Assembly (NCBI GenBank): GCA_028710605.1 | Contig: JAQTTU010000018.1 | Span: 1-36,140 of the forward strand | Direction: 5' to 3' | Source: Sideroxydans sp. | GTDB lineage: Bacteria; Pseudomonadota; Gammaproteobacteria; Burkholderiales; Gallionellaceae | Length of the DNA stretch: 36,140 nt | Part shown: one piece after another, positions 1 to 8,173 of the stretch | Position numbering within the stretch: the first letter of the stretch is position 1 | Layout of the letters: each line of letters opens with the position of its first letter | Notes under the pieces: model-generated | Told to the model about the DNA's origin: nothing | Database searches by the model: none | What the model saw: only the letters and a program-made list of their open reading frames with translations | Made by a program: the position numbers and the translations under genes

Positions 1-365
1 ATTGGCTCGCTCATGCGTCCCAGTGTACCGGCAACTTGTTCGGGGGATAAGCCTTGTTGCAGGCCACTGCTGACTTTGTTCCAGAGCGGATTGCCATACA
101 CCAGCTTGCGTTTGACGCGCGGCATGATAGATAAACGCCGGGCTCGCTTGTTGGCCCGGCTGGAAGAATAGCCGCCCGCCACAGCAGGGCGACCGACGGG
201 GTGCTCGACAGGAGCCTTCCATCCGTTGCGGGCCAGTTCGCGCGTGATACAGGAACGTGGCCGATCCAAACTCGCAGCAATTTCGGCAGGACTGAACCCT
301 TGCTGAAGTTGAGTTTGAATCAAGGTACGATCTTCCAATGTGATGTGTTTGTATTTTTTTGTCAT
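1..365 (-). CDS. IS30-family transposase, N-terminal part (cut by window edge)
   Basis: Reading the minus strand from the ATG at 365 gives an open frame to the window edge. It starts MTKKYKHITLEDR and continues with a helix-turn-helix region (FSPAEIAASLDRPRSCITRE, then LARNGW) and later GLSPEQVAGTL. This is the N-terminal DNA-binding part typical of IS30-family transposases; the DDE catalytic domain would lie outside the window. About 121 residues are visible. A near-perfect 28-bp palindrome at 366-393 lies directly upstream of the start codon and may be a terminal or operator sequence of the element. The frame has no stop, so the visible part is intact, but I cannot tell whether the whole element is. 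Confidence 0.85.
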   Translation of the reverse strand, partial: MTKKYKHITLEDRTLIQTQLQQGFSPAEIAASLDRPRSCITRELARNGWKAPVEHPVGRPAVAGGYSSSRANKRARRLSIMPRVKRKLVYGNPLWNKVSSGLQQGLSPEQVAGTLGRMSEP

Positions 366-680
366 GCAACATTCTTTCATGAAAGAGTGTTGCACTTGGA
401 TTTCGCGCGCGCCAATGAAAAAGCAGCGCCACCGCATGAAGATGCCCGTATTTACTGCCTTGCGGGGCAGGGGGCGTGTTGGAATCTAAAAAAATTCAAC
501 CTCGACGCAGCGGGCAAAGCGGCAGGCCTATATATTCTTGAGCGTGGAAAGATGGGGAGTTTGCTGTTAGATTGCGCAAGAGAAAGCGGCGGGGAATGGG
601 CAAAGAAGTATTGCGACGCCCCCCCTTCAATTACCTTCGGGTTATACTTTGCCAACGATTCAAATCAAGCGGGGTGTGTG
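366..680. other. Intergenic: IS30-type element end and leader of the toxin-antitoxin operon
   Basis: This stretch has no convincing gene. Positions 366-393 form a 28-bp palindrome with one mismatched pair (core CTTTCATGAAAG at 374-385), followed by TGCACTTGGATTTCGCGCG, which resembles IS30-type ends; the exact boundary is unresolved. A frame open from 201 runs through the area into the antitoxin, but it overlaps the transposase on the other strand and has no credible start. A TATACT hexamer at 643-648 could be the -10 box of the toxin-antitoxin operon, although no good -35 box sits at the right distance. Confidence 0.5.
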
Positions 681-920
681 ATGGGCTACGCAGAACTAAT
701 CAGCAAGCTGGAAGCGCTGCCGCGCGCGAAGCAGGCAGAGGTTTTTGAATTCGTCGAATTTCTTTCAGCACGCTGCGGCACATCAACTGGCAAACCGCTT
801 GCCCATACCGAATGTACGGATGCCGAGTTCTCGGAATTTTCCATGTCCCAAGCGATGCGCGGCATGGAACAAGAAACCGTCACCTACACCCGTGAAGATT
901 TGCGGGAACGCTGGCAATGA
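681..920 (+). CDS. Antitoxin of a type II toxin-antitoxin pair (DUF2281-like)
   Basis: The 79-residue protein begins MGYAELISKLEALPRAKQAE and has the short helical N-terminus (leucine-rich, then VFEFVEFLSAR) seen in DUF2281/VapB-type antitoxins. Its acidic C-terminal tail (EQETVTYTREDLRERW) would bind the toxin. I chose the ATG at 681 because GGGGTG precedes it at 671-676 and because the family's conserved start begins here; the frame is open further upstream without a good start. Its stop overlaps the toxin start by four bases (ATGA), typical of translational coupling. Such antitoxins usually repress their own operon. The family call rests on pattern recognition only. Confidence 0.7.
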   Translation: MGYAELISKLEALPRAKQAEVFEFVEFLSARCGTSTGKPLAHTECTDAEFSEFSMSQAMRGMEQETVTYTREDLRERWQ

Positions 921-1261
921 AACGTGCAGGACAGATCGTCCTCACACCCTTCCCATACACCGATCTCACCGGAACCAAACTGCGCCCCGTACTCATGTTG
1001 CGGCAAGCATCGAGGTTTGATGACTGGCTGGTCTGCATGGTGTCTTCGCAAGTGCAACAGGCCGAAGTCGGCCTCGATGAAATTCTCTCTCCAGCCGATC
1101 CCGATTTCGCCAACTCCGGCTTGAAAGTTCCGAGCGTGCTACGTCTTTCGCGGTTGGCCGTGCTGGATGGTTCATTACTGCTAGGCAGTATCGGCTCGAT
1201 CAGCGGAGAGCGACTGGTGAATGTGCGACAACGACTCGCAAAGTGGGTTGTATCAGAGTGA
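917..1261 (+). CDS. MazF/PemK-family endoribonuclease toxin
   Basis: The 114-residue protein begins MKRAGQIVLTPFPYTDLTG and continues with KLRPVLML, the pattern of the PemK/MazF fold (a GQIVLxxFPxxD start followed by KxRPxLxL). Members of this family cut mRNA and are held inactive by the cognate antitoxin. It overlaps the upstream antitoxin gene by four bases, so the two form one operon. Length is normal for the family and no frameshift is seen. A mobile element lies on one side and an AT-rich orphan gene on the other, which fits an accessory module. The actual RNA target cannot be predicted from sequence. Confidence 0.8.
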   Translation: MKRAGQIVLTPFPYTDLTGTKLRPVLMLRQASRFDDWLVCMVSSQVQQAEVGLDEILSPADPDFANSGLKVPSVLRLSRLAVLDGSLLLGSIGSISGERLVNVRQRLAKWVVSE

Positions 1262-1290
1262 AGTGCGACCACGAAAAAGTATTGCGAACC

Positions 1291-1411
1291 CGACCCCATT
1301 AATTTGTTGATCGGGATTTAGAAGTGGATTTGAAAATGCTGGCGGCTGATGCCGCCATAGAATCGTTTACTCGCTTGACGCAGGTCGGCTAATGGTCGAC
1401 CCCTTTAATTC
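1291..1411 (+). repeat. Short direct repeat pair flanking a 91-bp spacer
   Basis: The 15-mer CGACCCCATTAATTT at 1291-1305 recurs as CGACCCCTTTAATTC at 1397-1411 (two mismatches). Between them lies a 6-bp hairpin, GGCGGC/GCCGCC, at 1341-1356. The segment holds no gene. It could be the scar of a small mobile element, but there is no other support. Confidence 0.4.
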
Positions 1412-1439
1412 TTATTGCAGATAATTTTGTGAGGTTTTC

Positions 1440-2441
1440 GTGGGACAACAAATCAATATGACTTTCTCAGACTATCTCAGTATTGCCGGAATATTAGTCA
1501 GTGTCTTGTTTGGCATTTGGGGTATTTACTTAGCAGTACGTCGCGCTAAATATCCAGCGGGCATTTCATTTGTCCGAGAACAATCGGTCGCACTCTTGGA
1601 GGATTTTGCAAAGAAAATTCCAAATTTGGCTGTACGTTATAAAGATACGCCAATCGAGAAAAATATAGTTCTCCTTAGTGGATATCTAGTAAATGATGGT
1701 TCTGTAGATATTACGAAGCAGATGACTGAACTACCACTAACATGTGTGTTACCAAGTGGATGCTCATGGCTCGAATTCAAAGTTACAACAGTTGCACCCG
1801 CGCTTAAAGTAGAAAGCTTGATTGTCGAAAGTAGGAAAGTAGAACTATCGTTTGGCTTGTTTAGGCGAAACGAATCATTCTCCTTTCAAGCGCTTGTTCT
1901 ATTAGACAACGAGTTTCCCAATAGTAAGGCTGGTGATTTCGCCAGTGAAATTCTGTGGACACATAGAATTGCAAGTCTTGGTGAAATCAAGACAATATTG
2001 ATGCCTGAGCAAGAGAAGAGAGGTAAAACGAAGCAATGGGTTAGAAGGATAATCTATACGCTTCTGCCCCTGTTTTATGCTGTCACTGGATTTTCAATGT
2101 TAGCTGGTATTGGACCATTGGCTGTGGTGCCGTCAATAATTTACGAACTTCAGTCCCAAGATAAAACGACCATAGTAAAACTCGAACCAAACAGAGATGG
2201 CACGACGGCCATTATTAATATCGAAACTAAGGAGATAGAGAAGGTAGATTTAGCTGAATTTGTTAAAACGGCTAAATTTGTACCAATTTATACCGAGAAG
2301 AGAGAGAAGACTTGGATCACGTCATTAACTGGATTATTTATCATTTTGGGTTCATTTTTTATCGCTTATATGGCTTTTATTAAGGACTATAAACGCCACC
2401 AACTTTGTAAGTTGGTGGCTGCCTCAGCCAAAGAAACCTAA
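1440..2441 (+). CDS. Hypothetical membrane protein, 333 residues, family not recognised
   Basis: I do not recognise a family. The protein has an N-terminal hydrophobic segment (about residues 12-33, LSIAGILVSVLFGIWGIYLA), a soluble region of roughly 165 residues, a second hydrophobic segment near 205-232 (IYTLLPLFYAVTGFSMLAGI), a soluble stretch, and a third membrane segment near 295-313 followed by a basic tail. The start is GTG at 1440, with GAGG five bases upstream; an ATG six codons later is possible. The gene is clearly more AT-rich than tex next to it, and it sits beside a toxin-antitoxin pair and an IS end, which suggests horizontal acquisition. A role in a membrane-linked defence or stress system would be a guess. 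Confidence 0.7.
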   Translation: MGQQINMTFSDYLSIAGILVSVLFGIWGIYLAVRRAKYPAGISFVREQSVALLEDFAKKIPNLAVRYKDTPIEKNIVLLSGYLVNDGSVDITKQMTELPLTCVLPSGCSWLEFKVTTVAPALKVESLIVESRKVELSFGLFRRNESFSFQALVLLDNEFPNSKAGDFASEILWTHRIASLGEIKTILMPEQEKRGKTKQWVRRIIYTLLPLFYAVTGFSMLAGIGPLAVVPSIIYELQSQDKTTIVKLEPNRDGTTAIINIETKEIEKVDLAEFVKTAKFVPIYTEKREKTWITSLTGLFIILGSFFIAYMAFIKDYKRHQLCKLVAASAKET

Positions 2442-2602
2442 GCGATTTTTCCGCAATTTTGTGAAGAATTAGAAAAAATGTTTCGCGGTGCTCGAATATA
2501 CTCGGTCAACACTTTAATTGATCTTGATATTCTACTGCGTTGAGCTTTTCCTTCCAGACGCTCGTCTATCTTGGCATAATCCGCCCCCCACAAAAACCAC
2601 CC

Positions 2603-2630
2603 AAAGTCCTCTCTCCGCAGAGGACTTTTT
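2603..2630 (+). terminator. Terminator-like hairpin just upstream of tex
   Basis: A perfect 10-bp stem (AAAGTCCTCT at 2603-2612 with AGAGGACTTT at 2619-2628) and a 6-base loop is followed by two more T's. It lies 20 bases before the tex start codon and downstream of a weak possible promoter (TTCCAG 2552-2557, 17-bp spacer, CATAAT 2575-2580). It may end transcripts arriving from upstream or act as an attenuator in the tex leader. Confidence 0.5.
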
Positions 2631-2648
2631 AATCCAGTAAATCACTCT

Positions 2649-5165
2649 ATGCTCCCTTCCATCGAACAACGCCTCGCCGCCGAGATCGCGGCCAAACCTG
2701 CTCAAATCGCTGCTGCCATTGCCTTGCTGGACGAGGGCGCAACCGTGCCGTTTATCTCGCGCTATCGCAAAGAGGCGACGGGTGGCTTGGACGATACGCA
2801 GTTGCGCATGCTGGAAGACCGGCTGCGTTATTTGCGCGAGTTGGAAGAGCGGCGCGCGGCGATCATTGCGTCGATCACCGAGCAGGGCAAGATGACTGCG
2901 GAGTTGTTGAAGTCGGTGTCGCTGGCGACCGACAAGACGCATCTGGAAGATTTGTATCTGCCGTATAAGCCGAAGCGCCGCACCAAGGCGCAGATCGCGC
3001 TGGAGGCGGGTTTGGAGCCGCTGGCGGATGCGTTGCTGGCGAATCCGTTGTTGAACCCGGAAGAGGAGGCGGCGAAGTATTTGCGCGAGCCTTTCACCAG
3101 CGCGGCGGGCGACAACAATCCCGGCGTGGCGGATGCGAAGGCGGCGCTGGATGGCGCGCGTCAGATTTTGATGGAGCGTTTTGCCGAGGAGGCGAACCTG
3201 CTGCAATCGCTGCGCGAATATGTGCAGGAGCACGGCGTGGTGCAGTCCAAGGTGATCGAAGGCAAGAACGATGCGGCGGAAAAGTATGCCGATTATTTTG
3301 ACTACTCCGAATCCATCAACACCATTCCTTCGCACCGCGCGCTGGCGGTGTTTCGCGGTCGGCGCGAGGAGATGCTGGATGTGCAACTGCGTCTGGATAG
3401 CGAGGAAGAAAAGCCGACCTGGAGCGCGCCGCACAACCCGTGCGAGATGCGCATCGCCAGCCGCTTCGGCATCAAGGATATGGACCGGCCAGCCGACCGC
3501 TGGTTGAACGACACAGTGCGCTGGACGTGGCGCGTGAAGTGTTTCATGCATCTGGAATCGGAGCTGATGGGCGCGCTGCGCGCCCGTGCCGACACCGAGG
3601 CCATCAACGTGTTCGCGCGCAACCTGAAAGCGCTGTTGCTGGCCGCACCCGCCGGGCCGCGCGTGACGATGGGGCTGGACCCCGGCATCCGCACCGGCGT
3701 GAAAGTGGCAGTGGTGGACGAGACTGGCAAGGTGGTGGATACCGCTACCATCTATCCGCACCAGCCGCGCAACGATTGGGATGGGTCGCTGCACACGTTG
3801 GCGCAGTTGGCGAAGAAGCATAGGGTGACGTTGATTGCGATTGGGAATGGCACGGCATCGCGGGAGACGGATAAGCTGGCACATGAGTTGATTAAGATTT
3901 GTGGGAGCGCCGACGCTCTATCAGGTCGTCATTCCGGCGAAGGCCGGAATCCAGCAATCAAGACAGGCTGCGAAGCAGACAAAACCAAAGATGTTGTCCC
4001 ACCTGCGGTGGGATTTGTTAATCAACTGGATTCCGGCCTTCGCCGGAATGACGGGCTTCCTAATCCCGGTTTGAAGATGACCAGCATCGTGGTTTCGGAA
4101 GCGGGTGCGTCGGTGTATTCCGCCTCGGAATTCGCCTCGAAAGAATTGCCGGAACTGGATGTCAGCTTGCGCGGTGCAGTGTCCATCGCGCGCCGCCTGC
4201 AAGACCCGCTGGCCGAACTGGTGAAGATCGATCCCAAGTCCATCGGTGTTGGCCAATACCAGCACGACGTGAGCCAGTTCCAGTTGGCGCGTTCGCTGGA
4301 TGCGGTGGTGGAAGATTGCGTCAACGCCGTGGGCGTGGATGTGAACACCGCGTCGGTGCCTTTGCTGGCGCGGGTTTCCGGTTTGAGCAGCAGCGTGGCG
4401 CAGGCCATCGTGAATCAGCGCGACCTCAAAGGCCGCTTCAGCACCCGTGCCGAATTGCGCGAAGTGCCGCGTCTGGGCGACAAGACGTTCGAGCAGGCGG
4501 CGGGCTTCCTGCGCATTATGGGCGGCAACGATCCGCTGGATGCGTCAGCGGTTCACCCCGAATCGTATCCGCTGGTGCAGAGCATCCTCGCCGACATCAA
4601 GCAGGACATCAAAGCCGTGATTGGCAACAGCGGCTTGCTGAAGTCGCTCAATCCGGCGAAGTACGCGAACGAAAAATTCGGCGTACCCACCATCAGCGAC
4701 ATCCTCAAGGAACTGGAAAAACCGGGCCGCGATCCGCGCCCCGAATTCACCACCGCGACATTCAAGGAAGGCGTGGAAGAAATCAGAGACCTTAAGCCGG
4801 ACATGATCCTCGAAGGCGTGGTTACCAATGTGGCGGCGTTCGGCGCGTTCGTGGACATCGGCGTGCATCAGGATGGGCTGGTGCACATCTCGGCGCTGTC
4901 CAACAATTTTGTGAAAGACCCGCACACGGTAGTGAAGGCGGGGCAGGTGGTGAAGGTGAAAGTGCTGGATGTGGACGAGAAGCGCAAACGCATCGCGCTC
5001 ACCATGCGCCTGACCGACAGCGCGCCGCAAGCGGGAAGCAGGCCGGACGTGGCACAGCGCGACAATCGTCCGCAGGGCAGGGGTGCGGGCAGCAAACCCG
5101 GTCGCGCGCCCGCCAATGAGCCTGTAAGCGCGATGGCGGCGGCGTTCTTGAAGTTGAAGGGCTGA
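2649..5165 (+). CDS. tex: Tex, S1-domain RNA-binding transcription accessory protein
   Basis: The N-terminus [13 protein letters not shown] followed by [21 protein letters not shown] is typical of Tex. A YqgF-like RNase H-fold domain starts near residue 342 ([10 protein letters not shown]). Helix-hairpin-helix segments follow ([16 protein letters not shown] and related), and a C-terminal S1 domain covers about 715-790 ([20 protein letters not shown]). Tex proteins bind nucleic acid and take part in transcription and stress tolerance. At 838 residues this copy is longer than the usual roughly 770-790, because residues 419-472 (3903-4064, 162 bases) are an in-frame insertion that contains a palindromic repeat element. 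The insertion lies between a helix (HELIKI) and the strand [11 protein letters not shown] of the YqgF-like domain. No Shine-Dalgarno sequence is obvious before the ATG. Confidence 0.95.
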   Translation: MLPSIEQRLAAEIAAKPAQIAAAIALLDEGATVPFISRYRKEATGGLDDTQLRMLEDRLRYLRELEERRAAIIASITEQGKMTAELLKSVSLATDKTHLEDLYLPYKPKRRTKAQIALEAGLEPLADALLANPLLNPEEEAAKYLREPFTSAAGDNNPGVADAKAALDGARQILMERFAEEANLLQSLREYVQEHGVVQSKVIEGKNDAAEKYADYFDYSESINTIPSHRALAVFRGRREEMLDVQLRLDSEEEKPTWSAPHNPCEMRIASRFGIKDMDRPADRWLNDTVRWTWRVKCFMHLESELMGALRARADTEAINVFARNLKALLLAAPAGPRVTMGLDPGIRTGVKVAVVDETGKVVDTATIYPHQPRNDWDGSLHTLAQLAKKHRVTLIAIGNGTASRETDKLAHELIKICGSADALSGRHSGEGRNPAIKTGCEADKTKDVVPPAVGFVNQLDSGLRRNDGLPNPGLKMTSIVVSEAGASVYSASEFASKELPELDVSLRGAVSIARRLQDPLAELVKIDPKSIGVGQYQHDVSQFQLARSLDAVVEDCVNAVGVDVNTASVPLLARVSGLSSSVAQAIVNQRDLKGRFSTRAELREVPRLGDKTFEQAAGFLRIMGGNDPLDASAVHPESYPLVQSILADIKQDIKAVIGNSGLLKSLNPAKYANEKFGVPTISDILKELEKPGRDPRPEFTTATFKEGVEEIRDLKPDMILEGVVTNVAAFGAFVDIGVHQDGLVHISALSNNFVKDPHTVVKAGQVVKVKVLDVDEKRKRIALTMRLTDSAPQAGSRPDVAQRDNRPQGRGAGSKPGRAPANEPVSAMAAAFLKLKG
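3927..4053. repeat. MITE-like element with 28-bp perfect inverted repeats, inside tex
   Basis: The arms at 3927-3954 and 4026-4053 are exact reverse complements over 28 bases. Each contains its own smaller palindrome (ATTCCGGC...GCCGGAAT). Translated, the arms give the HSGEGRNP and LRRNDG peptides (VIPAKAGIQ on the other strand) that appear in many proteobacterial annotations as the trace of a dispersed repeat. The element has no stop codon in the tex frame. A single variant arm occurs at 28198-28225. Confidence 0.85.
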
Positions 5166-5203
5166 GACCTTTTTATTTTCGTAATACTTTTCTGGTATTT
5201 TTT

Positions 5204-5248
5204 GCGCAGAATCGGGTGGGTTCGCAACCGCCCGACCGCGCTTTTTTT
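5204..5248 (+). terminator. Intrinsic terminator of tex
   Basis: An imperfect stem (outer GCGC 5204-5207 with 5238-5241, inner TCGGGTGG with CCGCCCGA) is followed directly by seven T's at 5242-5248. It lies about 40 bases after the tex stop. Confidence 0.6.
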
Positions 5249-5333
5249 GATTATTAAAAACACCCACTCACAGTATTGGTGATTTTTTGGCTTACCAAGG
5301 GCACAATGCGTCCTTGTTCATAATGTGCTGATT

Positions 5334-6836
5334 ATGTTATCCATACGTTCAAGCGGCATTCTGCTTCATCCCACTTCCTTGCCCGGTCAGTTTGGCTCCG
5401 GCGATTTCGGTTCGGGCTCATATCAATTCGTTGATTGGCTGGTCAGCGCCGGGCAAAGCTATTGGCAAATTCTTCCGCTGGGCGAAATCGGTCCGGGCAA
5501 TTCGCCCTATATGAGTTGTTCCGCATTTGCCGGAAACATGTTGCTGATTGATCTGGAAGAGTTGTCAAAGCAGGGCTGGCTTGAAGCAAGCGATCTGGTT
5601 CCGCATCCTGAATTTAAATCCGAGCGCGTCGATTTCGAGTTGATTAAGCCATATCGTATGCAGCGTTTGCGGCTTGCGGCGCAGCGTTTCTTTGCGCAGC
5701 AGGACAAGCGCAGTCGCGCTGCTTATGCAGAATTTTGCGAGCAGGAAAAATACTGGTTGGATGATTACGCTCTGTTCAAAGCGATTGGCGAGAACGAGCA
5801 GGGGCGGGAGTGGAGCGAATGGCCGGCGGAGCTGGTCAGGCGCGATCCTCAAGCGCTTGCTGCGGCCAGCGGGCAGCATGCCGGTGAGATCGAGTTCTGG
5901 AAATTTTGTCAGTGGTGTTTCTCGCGGCAGTGGTTTGCGTTAAAGCAATATGCGAGCGACAGGGGCGTGCGCTTTATCGGTGATGTGCCGATTTTCGTGG
6001 CTTACCACAGCGACGATGTGTGGGCGCATCAGGATTTGTTCGAGCTGGATGCGAACGGTCGGCCGACCATCGTTGCGGGAGTGCCGCCGGATTATTTCAG
6101 CGAGACCGGTCAATTGTGGGGCAATCCGCTGTATCGCTGGGATGCGCATGAGCAGTCTGGATACGACTGGTGGATAGCCCGTTTGAAGCATGCATTGCAT
6201 TTATTCGATCTGGTTCGTATCGACCATTTCCGGGGTTTTGTGAATTATTGGGCAATTCCGGCTGGCGAACTCACTGCGATCAACGGGCAATGGCTGCCCG
6301 GGCCGGGCGAGAAGCTGTTTGAAGCGTTCCAGCATGCTTTGGGAAAGCTACCTATCATCGCCGAGGATTTGGGGCTGATAACGCACGATGTGATCGAGCT
6401 GCGCGACAAATTCAAACTGCCCGGCATGCGCGTGCTGCAATTCGCTTTCGGCGAAGATGAGCGCAATCTTTTTTTACCGCATCACTATGTGGACAATTCG
6501 GTGGCCTACACCGGGACGCACGACAATGACACCAGCGTGGGTTGGTGGCACTCGGCCAAAGAGCACGAGAGTAACTTTGCCCAGCATTATCTGAGTAGCG
6601 ACGGTCACGAGATCAACTGGAAGATGATTGATGCGATCTCGGGTTCCGCCTCGAATACGGTGATCTATCCGCTACAGGATGTGATCGGGCTGAACGGCGA
6701 GCATCGAATGAATTTGCCCGGAACATCTATGGGTAACTGGGAATGGCGCTTTTCCTGGGATCAATTAACCAGCGGCGATACGGCGAGATTGGCTGAATTG
6801 ACTGCGGCGAACATGCGCAATACACGAGCGGACTGA
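5334..6836 (+). CDS. malQ: 4-alpha-glucanotransferase (amylomaltase, GH77)
   Basis: Amylomaltase transfers glucan chains between maltooligosaccharides in cytoplasmic glycogen or maltodextrin metabolism. The N-terminus after the ATG at 5334 (MLSIRSSGILLHPTSLPG) is typical. The catalytic residues fall where expected: the nucleophile Asp in VRIDHFRGF (about residue 297), the acid/base Glu in IIAEDLG (about 344) and the Asp in GTHDNDTS (about 397). The substrate loop GVPPDYFSETGQLWGNPLY is also present. At 500 residues it has normal length. A GTG nine bases upstream (5325) is an alternative start; neither has a clear ribosome binding site. No other glycogen gene lies nearby, so it looks like a single-gene unit convergent with the HU gene. 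Confidence 0.95.
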   Translation: MLSIRSSGILLHPTSLPGQFGSGDFGSGSYQFVDWLVSAGQSYWQILPLGEIGPGNSPYMSCSAFAGNMLLIDLEELSKQGWLEASDLVPHPEFKSERVDFELIKPYRMQRLRLAAQRFFAQQDKRSRAAYAEFCEQEKYWLDDYALFKAIGENEQGREWSEWPAELVRRDPQALAAASGQHAGEIEFWKFCQWCFSRQWFALKQYASDRGVRFIGDVPIFVAYHSDDVWAHQDLFELDANGRPTIVAGVPPDYFSETGQLWGNPLYRWDAHEQSGYDWWIARLKHALHLFDLVRIDHFRGFVNYWAIPAGELTAINGQWLPGPGEKLFEAFQHALGKLPIIAEDLGLITHDVIELRDKFKLPGMRVLQFAFGEDERNLFLPHHYVDNSVAYTGTHDNDTSVGWWHSAKEHESNFAQHYLSSDGHEINWKMIDAISGSASNTVIYPLQDVIGLNGEHRMNLPGTSMGNWEWRFSWDQLTSGDTARLAELTAANMRNTRAD

Positions 6837-6870
6837 TTGTTGTTGCGATGAGCTAGCGTCTGAAAAACAA

Positions 6871-6902
6871 AAGGGGGTTGGATTTTTCAATCCAACCCCC
6901 TT
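6871..6902. terminator. Terminator between convergent malQ and HU gene
   Basis: A perfect 14-bp stem (AAGGGGGTTGGATT at 6871-6884, complement at 6889-6902) has the loop TTTC. On the minus strand it is followed by TTGTTTTTC, so it mainly suits the HU transcript; on the plus strand the T-tract is poor. Confidence 0.8.
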
Positions 6903-6974
6903 CTAAAATTTCCTCCAAGAGCAAGTGCGAGTCTGAAACGCTACAACTGCACTACACCTTTTTCGGGGGATTTT

Positions 6975-7259
6975 TTATTTTTTAACGCCGTTTACAGCTG
7001 CCTTCAGTGTTGCACCAGCCTTGAATGCGGGAGCTTTGGATGCTTTGATCTTCAGCTCTGCGCCGGTGGCAGGGTTGCGGCCTGTGCGGGCTGCGCGTTT
7101 ACGAACTTCGAAAGTACCGAAGCCAACCAAGGCAACGTTGTCACCCTTTTTCAGAGTGGCGGTAATGATTTCGATCAGAGCTGCGATATTGCGGTCTGCG
7201 TCAGCCTTGCTGCTACCTGTTTTGCTGGAAAGTGCGTCAATCAGTTCTTTACGGTTCAT
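6975..7259 (-). CDS. hupB: DNA-binding protein HU (beta-type)
   Basis: The 94-residue protein starts MNRKELIDALSSKTGSSKAD and carries the HU/IHF signature GFGTFEVRKRAARTGRNPATG, with the RNPATG loop that inserts into the DNA minor groove. It ends in a lysine-rich segment. HU bends DNA and compacts the nucleoid as a dimer. AGGAG lies seven bases before the ATG on the minus strand. The gene stands alone between malQ (convergent) and tRNA-Leu, with its terminator at 6871-6902. HU rather than IHF is favoured by the sequence flavour and single-gene context. Confidence 0.93.
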   Translation of the reverse strand: MNRKELIDALSSKTGSSKADADRNIAALIEIITATLKKGDNVALVGFGTFEVRKRAARTGRNPATGAELKIKASKAPAFKAGATLKAAVNGVKK

Positions 7260-7387
7260 ACGTTTCTCCTGTTAGTTTGGGGTTGAATCAACTCCGACGC
7301 GGATTGTTGTAGATATTCTTTGGTTTTGCAACAGGAAAAAATATCTATGTCTCCTCAATGAGCCATATTCCGACTTGAGAATACGGC

Positions 7388-7479
7388 TGGTGCCCGGAAC
7401 CGGAATCGAACCGGTACGCTGGTTTCATCCAAGCGACGGATTTTAAGTCCGTTGTGTCTACCAATTTCACCACCCGGGC
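7388..7479 (-). tRNA. tRNA-Leu (anticodon UAA)
   Basis: On the minus strand a 92-base cloverleaf runs from GCCCGGG at 7479 to an encoded CCA (7390-7388). The anticodon loop CTTAAAA gives UAA. The long variable arm (CGCTTGG...CCAGCG) is that of a class II leucine tRNA, and the T-loop is GTTCGATTC. The acceptor stem GCCCGGG/TCCGGGC pairs fully with one G-U. Confidence 0.95.
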
Positions 7480-7525
7480 AGGCTGTGCAATGATGTGCAA
7501 TCCATTTGCTTTTTCGGAGTCGCGC

Positions 7526-7531
7526 ATTATA
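7526..7531 (-). promoter_or_regulatory. -10 box of the tRNA-Leu promoter
   Basis: A perfect TATAAT on the minus strand is followed by a GC-rich discriminator (GCGCG), as is common for stable RNA genes. The -35 region is weak. It lies about 46 bases upstream of the mature tRNA-Leu 5' end. Confidence 0.5.
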
Positions 7532-7597
7532 CAGATGTGCTCGTAATGAATGAGTGCGATGATGAAGCAGATAAGTGAAATATTTATCGGTACTTTC

Positions 7598-7625
7598 TTG
7601 ACACGTTTCGCTTAATCCATATAAT
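7598..7625 (+). promoter_or_regulatory. Consensus sigma-70 promoter of the tRNA Gly-Cys-Gly operon
   Basis: TTGACA at 7598-7603 and TATAAT at 7620-7625 are separated by 16 bases and followed by GCG. Both hexamers match the consensus perfectly, and the first tRNA starts 18 bases after the -10 box. Confidence 0.88.
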
Positions 7626-7642
7626 GCGAACCTCGTTTTTAC

Positions 7643-7718
<76 letters not shown>

Positions 7719-7725
7719 AATTATG

Positions 7726-7746
7726 GGGAAAGCTTATGGCTTTCCC
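7726..7746 (+). other. Hairpin between tRNA-Gly and tRNA-Cys
   Basis: GGGAAAGC (7726-7733) pairs with GCTTTCCC (7739-7746) around a 5-base loop and is followed by an AT-rich stretch. It may be a processing signal or a partial terminator within the tRNA operon. Confidence 0.45.
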
Positions 7747-7776
7747 TTATTTATTAGCAGTGCAGTTCTGCTACAT

Positions 7777-7850
7777 GGCGCGATAGCAAAGCGGTTATGC
7801 ACCGGATTGCAAATCCGATTAGCCCAGTTCGACTCTGGGTCGCGCCTCCA
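7777..7850 (+). tRNA. tRNA-Cys (anticodon GCA)
   Basis: A 74-base cloverleaf begins GGCGCGATAGCAAAGCGG and has encoded CCA. The anticodon GCA lies at 7809-7811 in the loop ATTGCAAAT. The T-arm is CCCAG TTCGACT CTGGG. Confidence 0.96.
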
Positions 7851-7884
7851 TCACCTGTTGTTTTTACGCACCTGTTTTGCGTCT

Positions 7885-7960
7885 GCGGGAATAGCTCAGT
7901 TGGTAGAGCGATACCTTGCCAAGGTATAGGTCGAGAGTTCGAGTCTCTTTTCCCGCTCCA
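7885..7960 (+). tRNA. tRNA-Gly (anticodon GCC), copy 2
   Basis: Nearly identical to copy 1 over 76 bases with encoded CCA. The T-stem is GAGAG/CTCTT, so a C-G pair in copy 1 is an A-T pair here, which keeps the stem paired. Confidence 0.96.
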
Positions 7961-7963
7961 TTC

Positions 7964-7999
7964 AAAATGGTGAAGCCGATCGGCTTCACCATTTTTTAT
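7964..7999 (+). terminator. Terminator of the tRNA operon
   Basis: A long palindrome centred on GATC (7978-7981), with arms built around TGGTGAAGCC and GGCTTCACCA, ends in TTTTTT. It starts four bases after the last tRNA. Confidence 0.88.
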
Positions 8000-8064
8000 T
8001 AATAAATGCGCAATGGCGCGGTTATTTTGCGCCGATGTTTAGGTTCGTCACAATAAACGGCAAT

Positions 8065-8096
8065 AAAAAATCCCTGCGCCAAGGCAGGGATTTTTT
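8065..8096 (-). terminator. Terminator of dksA (bidirectional in form)
   Basis: The stem AAAAAATCCCTGC (8065-8077) with GCAGGGATTTTTT (8084-8096) encloses a 6-base loop. The run of A's on one side and T's on the other lets it act on both strands; it lies between the tRNA operon and the 3' end of dksA. Confidence 0.85.
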
Positions 8097-8173
8097 ATCT
8101 GGCTTTTTGTCCCGGTTATAGCAAGAAATCTGATTTTTTGATGCGAGCCTGAATCTGGAGCGGGTTTCGTAAA

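Noticed and set aside
201-680. Long upstream extension of the antitoxin frame
   Set aside because: It overlaps the transposase gene on the opposite strand, has no ribosome binding site, and the conserved antitoxin sequence only begins at 681.
2532-3884. 450-codon open frame opposite tex
   Set aside because: Arginine/histidine/glutamine-rich composition of a codon-bias shadow; it lies antisense to a well conserved Tex coding region.
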